DNA of 64,000 nucleotides, from positions 62,001 to 126,000 of the forward strand of contig NZ_FKBS01000007.1 of the NCBI RefSeq assembly GCF_900078315.1, in the 5' to 3' direction. Made by a program: the position numbers and the translations under genes. The stretch is from Bordetella ansorpii. GTDB taxonomy: Bacteria > Pseudomonadota > Gammaproteobacteria > Burkholderiales > Burkholderiaceae_B. This document shows, piece after piece, positions 18,788-25,755 of this stretch. The notes beneath the pieces were generated by a model. That model saw only the letters and a program-made list of their open reading frames with translations, was not told the DNA's origin and did not search any database. The number at the start of each line of letters is the position of its first letter. Positions within the stretch are counted from its first letter, which is position 1.

Positions 18788-20128
18788 ATGAGCAATGAGG
18801 ATCGCATCAAGGGATGGCGCAACCGCCGTCAGGATCGTAACTACACCGTAGGGGCAGGCGTCGATGCATGGCGCCTGGACCCCACGGCGCTGTTCGATCC
18901 GAACTCGACGCCCGACGTCCTGTTCAAGCCGCTGGTCGCGCGCCTGCAGGGTGAGCCGCACGATTCCGTGGCGGCCCGCCGGGCCGTGTACGAGGTCATC
19001 CATGCCGAGCTGGAGGCGGCGGTCGCCAGCCATGGCGCGGATGAGGGGGTGGCCGATTTCTCGCGCCGGCGCCTGCGTCTCATCATGCGGCTGCTGGAGA
19101 ACGACATCCGCGCGGGCGTCGACGTCTACCAGCCCGGCTATATCCCGGCCAAGCTGGTGGAGGAAGACCAGCGGCTGAACGCCGCCCACCTGCGCCGCGT
19201 GGAGCGTCGCCGCGCCGAGGCCGCGCAGGAGGCGCGCCGCCACGCCTCGCGCAACGACATCGCGCTGGAAGTGGAGCTGCCGCCGGACGAGGCGCACGAT
19301 CTCGCGATCCTGCGCGACCGCATGCGTTTCCTGCATGCGGGGCATCCCGAGCACCGCGCCGACGAGGGCAGCGGCGGGCTGCGCACGCTGTTTGCGCTGT
19401 TCATCTATCAGTTGCACGTGATGCACGGGGAGAGCCGGCTCGCGCTGGTGTGGGCGCTGGTCGGGCCCGTGGTGCTGCTGACGCTGATCTCGTCGCTGTA
19501 CTTCATCATGGGCACGCACTTCATCCTGGGGATGGACGTGCCGACGTTTTCGCTGCTGGGCGCGACGACCTGGATCATGTTCCGCCAGATCATCTTCCGC
19601 AGCAGTACGGCATACGTGTCGGCGCGCGGCCTGCTGAACCTGCCGGGCGTGACGCCGCTGATGTGCGCGGGGGTGCAGGCGTTCCTGTACGGCTCGGTGT
19701 ACCTGGTGGTGTTCGGCGTGCTGATCACCGCCGGCCATGCGCTGGGCCTGATCACGCTGCCCACGAACGTGGCGGGTTTCGTCCTGTTCGTCGCGTTGAT
19801 GGCGGGCTGCGGCACGGCGATGGGCATCCTGGTCGGCGCGATCGCGACGAGTTGGCGGTTCTTCCTGCGGGTGACCCCGGTGATCGAGCGCTTCCTGCAG
19901 ATATTCTCCAGCGTTTTCCTGGTGTCGGAGCAACTGCCGGAGCAATTGCGTCCCTGGGTGCTGTGGTCGCCGTTCGCGCACGGTATGCAGTTGCTGCGCT
20001 CGGCCTATTTCGAGAGCTATACCTCGCAGGACGCGAGCCTGAGCTACTTCCTGACGTCGCTGGTGTTCCTGGCGGTCGTTGGCCTGGCGGCGGAACGCCT
20101 TTCCCGCAGCAATGTCCAGCCGATGTGA
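18788..20128 (+). CDS. kpsM: ABC-2 type polysaccharide exporter permease, KpsM-like, with long N-terminal extension
   Basis: 446 residues, whereas KpsM proteins are about 260. The C-terminal ~255 residues are a normal ABC-2 permease: an amphipathic entry FALFIYQLHVMHGESRLALVW, then six hydrophobic segments, with ATTWIMFRQIIFRSS and a KpsM-like end (SPFAHGMQLLRSAYFESY). The first ~190 residues are hydrophilic, Arg/Glu-rich and partly helical, with no motif I recognise; they would lie in the cytoplasm. The gene starts 9 bp after wza and 9 bp separate it from the ATPase-like gene. The extension may replace contacts normally made by the ATPase partner, which here lacks catalytic motifs. Confidence 0.85.
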   Translation: MSNEDRIKGWRNRRQDRNYTVGAGVDAWRLDPTALFDPNSTPDVLFKPLVARLQGEPHDSVAARRAVYEVIHAELEAAVASHGADEGVADFSRRRLRLIMRLLENDIRAGVDVYQPGYIPAKLVEEDQRLNAAHLRRVERRRAEAAQEARRHASRNDIALEVELPPDEAHDLAILRDRMRFLHAGHPEHRADEGSGGLRTLFALFIYQLHVMHGESRLALVWALVGPVVLLTLISSLYFIMGTHFILGMDVPTFSLLGATTWIMFRQIIFRSSTAYVSARGLLNLPGVTPLMCAGVQAFLYGSVYLVVFGVLITAGHALGLITLPTNVAGFVLFVALMAGCGTAMGILVGAIATSWRFFLRVTPVIERFLQIFSSVFLVSEQLPEQLRPWVLWSPFAHGMQLLRSAYFESYTSQDASLSYFLTSLVFLAVVGLAAERLSRSNVQPM

Positions 20129-20137
20129 GCGACAGCC

Positions 20138-20851
20138 ATGATCCATCTCAATCGCGTGACCGACGAACCCTTCACTTTCGGCAGCCGCCAGCAGTTGCTG
20201 GCGGACGTGACGCTGGACATTCCCGTGGGCCGGTACGCGCTGCTGTCCCCCACGCCGGAGCTGCACAGGCAGGTCGTCGATGTGCTGTGCGGCCTGCGTC
20301 CGCCGCGCCAGGGGTTCGTGCAGCACGGCGGCGCCATCTCGTGGGCGATCGGGCGTCAGGGGTTCGTGCGCGGCAAGGCCAATGGCCTGAACATGATCCA
20401 GTTGGTCTGCGATCGTTACGAGCTCGATGCGCAGGCCACGACCGAGCTCGTGGCGGATCTCATCAGCGAGCCGCAAAGCCTGTCCAAGCCCATGGAGCAC
20501 TGGCCGCTTTACGTGCGGCAGGAGTTCTCGTTCGCGCTGGCGCTGGCGCCCGCGTTCGACATCTATGTGATCGAAGGGGCCTTGCCTTTCGAGCCCTGCC
20601 GCTTCACCCGTCTGTGGCAGGCGCTGTTCGAGGAGCGCCTGGTTGGACGGACGCTTGTTTTTTCCAGTTACCGCCAGAACCAGCTGGCGGACTATTGCTA
20701 CAGAGGCCTAATTTATGAGCGAAGCGCTCTCAGAATCGAAGAAGACCTCGACCGGTGCATCAGCCAGTTCCCGCCCCGACGGTCCAGGGCTGAATCCGGC
20801 GGCGCGGGCGAAGAGCAATTCGGAGGGGGCCTCGACGATGTCGGCTTCTGA
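20138..20851 (+). CDS. kpsT: KpsT-like ABC protein with degenerate ATPase motifs
   Basis: 237 residues, aligning along its length with capsule-exporter ATPase KpsT (for example AISWAIGRQGF against KpsT TISWPVGLAGG, and FDIYVIEGALPF against FDYYIVDEVTAV). All nucleotide-handling motifs are altered. The Walker A position reads SPTPELHRQ (37-45) instead of GRNGAGKST, so there is no Lys. The signature position reads HWPLYVRQ rather than SSGM. Walker B ends E146-G147 instead of Asp-Glu. The H-loop reads SSYR in place of VSHS. Reading frame and flanks look intact, so this looks like an evolved pseudo-ATPase rather than decay. The 3' end overlaps kpsE by up to 137 bp, depending on the kpsE start. 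Confidence 0.82.
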   Translation: MIHLNRVTDEPFTFGSRQQLLADVTLDIPVGRYALLSPTPELHRQVVDVLCGLRPPRQGFVQHGGAISWAIGRQGFVRGKANGLNMIQLVCDRYELDAQATTELVADLISEPQSLSKPMEHWPLYVRQEFSFALALAPAFDIYVIEGALPFEPCRFTRLWQALFEERLVGRTLVFSSYRQNQLADYCYRGLIYERSALRIEEDLDRCISQFPPRRSRAESGGAGEEQFGGGLDDVGF

Positions 20852-22004
20852 CAACGAGTCCGAGATCCATCGCCGCCGCCGCGAGCGCGAGGCCGCACTG
20901 CGCGCCCGCCGCCGCCGCCGGTGGATGAGCGCCTTCATCGTCGTGGCGCCCGTGGTGTGCGCGCTGGTGTATGCGATGAACATCGCCACGCCCCGGTACG
21001 AGGCGGAATCCCGCTTCTTCGTGCAGTCGGGGTCCAACCAGCAGGCCGGGGGCGTGGGGGCGGCCAGCCTGCTGACCACCGGTAATGGCGGCGGCATGCT
21101 GGGCGGCTTCGTGGACGGCTGGGCGGTCAAGGACTTCCTGATGTCGCGCGACAGCATGCGCCAGCTCGACCAGAAGGTGGGGCTGCGCCAGTATCTGGTC
21201 AATCCCGGCCTGGACCCCGCCAACCATCTTTCCACGGATGCCAGCGAGGATGCGCTGTACCGCGCCTACCAGTCCTCGGTGCAGGTGTCGTTCAATGCGC
21301 TGGAGCAGATCGACGTGCTGCGCGTCAGCGCGTTCTCGTCGGAAGACGCCGAGCTGCTGTCGAAAGCCTTGATAAATCTGGCGGAAGACTTCGTCAGCCG
21401 CCTGAACGAGAAGGGCGTGGCCGACAAGTTGAAGGTCAGCCAGGATTCGCTCACGCGCGCGGAGCGCAAGGCGATGGAGGCCCGCGATGCGCTGACGCAG
21501 TGGCGCACGACGCACGGCAACATCGATCCCACGGCCACCGTGTCGATGCTTCTGAACCTGTCGAGCACGCTCGAAAGCGAGCTCAACAGCGCGCAGATCA
21601 ACTACGACAAGATCCGTGCCCTGGGCAATCCGAACCATCCCATGCTGCAGCCGGCGCGCTTGCAGATCACCGCATTGAAGAAGCGGCTGGCCGAGGTGCG
21701 GCAACGCCTGAGCGGGCAGGGCAACACGGAAGCGAAACTGCTGAAATCGTATGAGGCGCTGCGCAACGCGCAGGCCTTCGCGGATTCCAACCTGACCCTG
21801 GCCCAGCAGTCGTACCAGCAGGCCCTGGCGGATACGCTGCGGCTGCAGCGCTACCTGTCCATCATCGCGCAGCCGGTGCCCACCGACACCCCCAGCAGCC
21901 CGCGCATGATGATCCTGCTGCTGGAAGCGCTGGCCCTGGGGTTTGCGCTGCTGTTCGTGGTGCGCGTGGCCATGTCCATGCTGAAGGGGTTGCGCCATGG
22001 TTGA
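20715..22004 (+). CDS. kpsE: Capsule export inner-membrane protein, KpsE type
   Basis: 429 residues. An N-terminal membrane helix (about 70-90, SAFIVVAPVVCALVYAM) is followed by TPRYEAESRFFVQSG, a periplasmic coiled-coil-rich domain (VSQDSLTRAERKAMEARDAL and ITALKKRLAEVRQRLSG) and a C-terminal membrane helix. This is the polysaccharide co-polymerase/adaptor architecture that couples the ABC exporter to Wza. Two starts are plausible: ATG 20715 (AGAGG at 20702) and ATG 20838 (GGAGGGGG at 20822). The later one removes a Ser-rich tail of 41 residues and most of the overlap with kpsT. It overlaps the next gene by 8 bp. Confidence 0.88.
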   Translation: MSEALSESKKTSTGASASSRPDGPGLNPAARAKSNSEGASTMSASDNESEIHRRRREREAALRARRRRRWMSAFIVVAPVVCALVYAMNIATPRYEAESRFFVQSGSNQQAGGVGAASLLTTGNGGGMLGGFVDGWAVKDFLMSRDSMRQLDQKVGLRQYLVNPGLDPANHLSTDASEDALYRAYQSSVQVSFNALEQIDVLRVSAFSSEDAELLSKALINLAEDFVSRLNEKGVADKLKVSQDSLTRAERKAMEARDALTQWRTTHGNIDPTATVSMLLNLSSTLESELNSAQINYDKIRALGNPNHPMLQPARLQITALKKRLAEVRQRLSGQGNTEAKLLKSYEALRNAQAFADSNLTLAQQSYQQALADTLRLQRYLSIIAQPVPTDTPSSPRMMILLLEALALGFALLFVVRVAMSMLKGLRHG

Positions 22005-23889
22005 CGCCGCCGTCGCTGCGCCCGATGCCGCGACCCGCCTGCGCGAGACCATCGACGGCATTCGTGGCGCGCAAGATCCCGCGCGCGCAATGTCGGCCTT
22101 GAGCGCCGATCTGGTGAAGGCCGCGGACGGCTGGCGCGAGGTGCGGCGGCGGCTGGTCACGCCCTTCGTCAAAGAGGGCAACCTGCCGCCCGCCATCGCC
22201 GCGCTGGAAGTGCTGGCGGCGGCCTATCCGGCGCATTCCGAAGACCATCGCATGCTCGCCAGTCTGTTCGGCCGCATGCAGCAATGGGATCGCGCCGTCC
22301 GGCACGCGGATGTCGCGGCGGCGAACGAGCCGGATGCGGTCGTCCTGCACGCCGCGCGTATCCAGTTGCGCCTGCAGGCCGGCCACGTGGCCGATGCCGC
22401 GGTCATCGCCAGGCAGACGTCCGGCCTGGCCGCCGGTGAACCGGGCGAGGCCGGCGTGTGGCTGATGGCGTTCCTGCGCAACGGAGACGGCGCCGAGGCC
22501 GCGCGCATCGCGGCCCTCCTGGATCCCCGGGCGCTGCCCAACGAGCGGGTGGCGGCCATGGCGGTGCGCGCGCTGTACGAAGACCATCAGCCGGAAGCGG
22601 CGATCCGCTTCGGCACCGCCGCGTTGGACGCGGGGCACGACAGCCCGGCGCTGCGGACCTCGCTGGGGCAGTCGTATCTGCGGCGCGGCACGGAGGACGA
22701 CCGCAAGGTGCAGGCGCTGGCGCATTTCGAGCACGCGCTGAAGGTGTCGCCCTCGGACGTCAGGCTGCTGTCGCTGTACGGCGAAACACTGCTGCGCGCC
22801 GGGCGCTACCGGGACGCCGTGGCGCCGCTGGCGCGCACGGTCGAACTGGCGCCCGAGCTGGAGCATCCGCGCGGGTTGTACGCGCGGGCGCTGCGTTATT
22901 CGGCGCAGTTCGAGGCGGCCGCGGAGCAATCGTTGAAGCTGCTGGAGGGCGCACCCGAGAACGTGATGTGGCAGCGCTCCGCCATCGGCGCGCTGTCCCA
23001 GGCGGGCCGCACGACCGAGGCCGAAGCCCTGTACCGGCAGTACGTGGCGAACCGGGGAAAATCCTTGCCGGACACCTTCCAGGAAGCCGTGGCCCGGCTG
23101 GAGGCGCGTCTGGACAGCGCCCCGATCCCCAAGGCGCGCTTCGACTGGGCGTGGTCGATGCGTGGCGATCAGCACGCCGATCGCGCGCAGTGGGAACGTT
23201 CCGCCCGCTGGGGCCATCTGATGGATCATCTGTTGTTCGATTGGCTCGAGTGCCGAGATGAACAGGCCGAAGAGGCCATGCAGGTGCTGGGCGATCTGGA
23301 GATCGGCGAACGTTTCTTCGCGCCGTTGCTGGCGGCGGGCCGCGGCGTCGTGGTGGCCACGGCGCACGTCGGGCCGATGTATGCCTCGCTGATGGCCCTG
23401 GAGTTGCTGGGGATACCCTCGCGCTGGCTGGCGACGGCGCCCAGCATCGCCCAGAGCAGTTATTCCTCGGCGTTGATCTCCACCGCGGACCAGACCGAGG
23501 CGCAGGTCGCCAAGGCCTGCATGCGGGCCCTGGGTTCCGGCTTCGTGCTGGGCCTGGCCGTCGATGGCGCCGCGAATCCGGCCGCGCCGCGCGCGACGTT
23601 CGAAGGGCAGGAAGTGACGTATTCGAGTTTTGCGTCGCGCATGGCGCATCGCCTGGGCGTGCCTTCGGTCTTCTACGCGCCGCGTTGGGAGAACGGCCTG
23701 GTCACGTTCACGCTGGAAATGCTGCCGGCGGCGAAGCCCGGCGAAGACGTCGAAGCGTATGCGCTGCGATGGCAGCAGGCGTATTTCGAACGGCTGCGGG
23801 AGCATCTGGCCGGGCCCGCGGAAAACCTGCGATTGAGCGGCGGTATCTGGCGCCATGTGACGCCACCCGACCGGTCCGCACGGCAGTAA
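21997..23889 (+). CDS. TPR protein fused to LpxL-like acyltransferase domain
   Basis: 630 residues. The first ~370 are tetratricopeptide-like helical repeats (ALAHFEHALKVSPSDVRLLS, ALRYSAQFEAAAEQSLK). The C-terminal ~250 resemble the lysophospholipid/lipid A acyltransferase family: GRGVVVATAHVGPMYASLMA in the place of the usual HLGNWE catalytic block, SRWLATAP, and GSGFVLGLAVDGAAN, a common layout for LpxL-like acyltransferases. The catalytic HxxxxD/E is not clearly conserved (HVGPMY), so activity is uncertain. Such domains in polysaccharide loci are thought to handle a lipid anchor or acyl substitution. It is translationally coupled to kpsE (8-bp overlap) and followed 13 bp later by the lyase gene. 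Confidence 0.7.
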   Translation: MVDAAVAAPDAATRLRETIDGIRGAQDPARAMSALSADLVKAADGWREVRRRLVTPFVKEGNLPPAIAALEVLAAAYPAHSEDHRMLASLFGRMQQWDRAVRHADVAAANEPDAVVLHAARIQLRLQAGHVADAAVIARQTSGLAAGEPGEAGVWLMAFLRNGDGAEAARIAALLDPRALPNERVAAMAVRALYEDHQPEAAIRFGTAALDAGHDSPALRTSLGQSYLRRGTEDDRKVQALAHFEHALKVSPSDVRLLSLYGETLLRAGRYRDAVAPLARTVELAPELEHPRGLYARALRYSAQFEAAAEQSLKLLEGAPENVMWQRSAIGALSQAGRTTEAEALYRQYVANRGKSLPDTFQEAVARLEARLDSAPIPKARFDWAWSMRGDQHADRAQWERSARWGHLMDHLLFDWLECRDEQAEEAMQVLGDLEIGERFFAPLLAAGRGVVVATAHVGPMYASLMALELLGIPSRWLATAPSIAQSSYSSALISTADQTEAQVAKACMRALGSGFVLGLAVDGAANPAAPRATFEGQEVTYSSFASRMAHRLGVPSVFYAPRWENGLVTFTLEMLPAAKPGEDVEAYALRWQQAYFERLREHLAGPAENLRLSGGIWRHVTPPDRSARQ

Positions 23890-23902
23890 GGAGAGATGAG
23901 CG

Positions 23903-25147
23903 ATGCACGCAACCAGAACCCGGCACGATAGGCGAAGCCCCGCATCCCCCGGCAGGCGGCTTGCCGTTGGACTGCTGGCGGCTGCGGCGCTGTATGGCGG
24001 TGCGGCGTCCGCGCGCCCGTCGTGCGCCATCCCGGATGCGCAATGTCCGATCGTGTCGTCGCTGCTGCAGCAGCGCGAGGGATACGGACAGAAGGCCACC
24101 GGCGGCCTGGGCGGCAGGTTCATCGAGGTCACGTCCGACAAGGATTCCGGGCCGGGCACCTTGCGCCAGGCCGTCCTGGACGCCAAGAAGGGGCCTGCCT
24201 GGATCCGCTTCGCCTCGGACATGCGCATCGTGCTGGATTCGCAGATCCGCGTGCCCTCGAACGTCACGATCGATGGGCGCGGCAAGCGCGTGACCCTGAT
24301 CGACGACGGGCTGGGCGTGTACCGCGCCACCAACGTCATCCTGACGAACCTGTCCATCGACGGCCGGTTGACCCGCTTCACGCAGGCGGTGAACGTGGCC
24401 AACGACAGCCGGGACGTGTGGGTCAACCACATGGACCTGTCTCGGTTCTCGGACCGGCTGCTCAACGTGAAGAACGGCTCGACCGACGTGACGGTCTCGT
24501 GGAACAAGTTCCATGATTCCAACAAGGTCATGCTGCTGAACAACATCACGTCGAAGGACATGTTCAAGAACCGCGACCGCGACCGGATTGCGCGGGTCAC
24601 GCTGCATCACAACTACTTCCTGAACACGGTGCAGCGCAATCCCCGGGCGCAGTTCGGCACCTTCCATTTGTTCAACAATCTGCTGGAAAACTGGGACTTC
24701 TATGGCATGAGCTTCAGCCTGGAGGCGCGCGCGCTGGTCGAAGGCAACATCTATAGCAACGTCGCCAAGCGCGAGTGCGTGGAGCCCGAGAAGACGCCGA
24801 CGGTGGAAGGGGTCTACGTGAACTACTGCCGATACATTCCGGATGCGCCCGCGCGCAGTGCCCTGGGTAACGGCGAGTCGGACCGCCGCAACTACGAGAA
24901 GACCAAGGCCAAGTACGGCTACGAGAACGAGCACAAGGCCTTCCTGCGGGTGAAGGACAACCTGTTCCTGGGCGATGCGAAGCCGGTGCTGCAGGATTAT
25001 CGCCCCGAAGAAGCGCCGAGTCCTCCCTACTGCTACCGCTACGAGAAGCCGACCGCCGGCGTGGCGGAGAAGATCCGCAAGTACGCCGGGAATACGCCGG
25101 GCGATGCGCCGGCCATCGAGGCGCGCAGCGGACAGGGGTGTTCCTGA
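23903..25147 (+). CDS. Secreted pectate-lyase-like polysaccharide lyase (PL1 family)
   Basis: 414 residues with an N-terminal signal peptide (Arg-rich start, hydrophobic RLAVGLLAAAALYGGAASA). The PL1 parallel beta-helix is clear: GRFIEVTSDKDSGPGTLRQAV, NVTIDGRGKRVTLIDDG, DVWVNHMDLSRFSDRLL, and HHNYFLNTVQRNPRAQFG, where the Arg of RNPRAQFG is the catalytic base region of the family. PL1 enzymes cleave uronic-acid polymers by beta-elimination. As the last gene of a capsule-type operon it probably trims or releases the operon's own polymer in the periplasm, like AlgL in alginate loci, which would imply a uronate-containing glycan. Plant pectin degradation is the alternative, but context argues against it. 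Confidence 0.83.
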   Translation: MHATRTRHDRRSPASPGRRLAVGLLAAAALYGGAASARPSCAIPDAQCPIVSSLLQQREGYGQKATGGLGGRFIEVTSDKDSGPGTLRQAVLDAKKGPAWIRFASDMRIVLDSQIRVPSNVTIDGRGKRVTLIDDGLGVYRATNVILTNLSIDGRLTRFTQAVNVANDSRDVWVNHMDLSRFSDRLLNVKNGSTDVTVSWNKFHDSNKVMLLNNITSKDMFKNRDRDRIARVTLHHNYFLNTVQRNPRAQFGTFHLFNNLLENWDFYGMSFSLEARALVEGNIYSNVAKRECVEPEKTPTVEGVYVNYCRYIPDAPARSALGNGESDRRNYEKTKAKYGYENEHKAFLRVKDNLFLGDAKPVLQDYRPEEAPSPPYCYRYEKPTAGVAEKIRKYAGNTPGDAPAIEARSGQGCS

Positions 25148-25349
25148 CGAGGACGGCAGGGCGGACCTCCCCTGCCTGAGCGATCCTTCACCGGACGAAG
25201 GGCTTCAGGCCCCTGGTCTTTCTTCCTGCGGCGATGGCGATGTCCGCAGGATGGCAACTATTACAACCCCGCGCGCCCATCGTTCGCGCTGCCCCTTCCT
25301 CACAGGGAGACTTTTACGCACGCCCCGGCGCGGCCGGGCGCACGGGGCC

Positions 25350-25374
25350 CGGTCCTGCCGCGAGGGCAGGACCG
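25350..25374. terminator. Strong hairpin between the polysaccharide locus and the small peptide gene
   Basis: Perfect 10-bp stem CGGTCCTGCC / GGCAGGACCG with loop GCGAG. There is no T-run on either side, so it is at best a weak or factor-assisted terminator, placed where the rightward operon and the leftward peptide gene converge. Confidence 0.4.
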
Positions 25375-25431
25375 AACTCGAGCACGCGCGCGGGTTCCGC
25401 GCCCCATCGGCCTGGTGCCCGGCAGAGGGGC

Positions 25432-25509
25432 TTACCAAGGGGCCAGGGACATGACGATGGCCACGATGAGAACGATGGCCAGCAGGGTCAGGATTTGTTG
25501 TTTGCGCAT
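25432..25509 (-). CDS. 25-residue hydrophobic membrane peptide
   Basis: A tiny gene: MRKQQ, then a single hydrophobic helix (ILTLLAIVLIVAIVMSLAP) and a terminal Trp. The ATG at 25509 is preceded 6 bases upstream by AAAAGG, a good ribosome-binding site. A basic N-terminus followed by one helix predicts an inner-membrane peptide with N-in topology. It is divergent from the catalase gene (about 246 bp between starts), so the two may share regulation. Function unknown; candidates are a small regulatory membrane protein or a stress peptide. It resembles no toxin family I can name. Confidence 0.5.
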   Translation of the reverse strand: MRKQQILTLLAIVLIVAIVMSLAPW

Positions 25510-25755
25510 GGACAGCCTTTTCTGAGGGTTGAGACGGGTGTGTCCGGCATGGCGGTATGGGCACGGTGCTTGCTTACTGGCCCGACTTGGCTGCCGTGTC
25601 CCGCGAGGCGCCGCGGCGGCCAGAACCATGAGACGACTTTCCGGCGAAGCAAGCGGCGTGCCCGCGCCGCCGCATCGGCCATGCCCGCCAGGTATGCGCG
25701 CGCTGACCAACCGGAATGCCGTCCGCCACGCACCCATCCCTCAAGGAGCCTCTTT

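Noticed and set aside
21862-24600. 912-codon minus-strand open frame across kpsE, acyltransferase and lyase genes
   Set aside because: It spans three well-supported genes in the opposite direction and shows no family motif.
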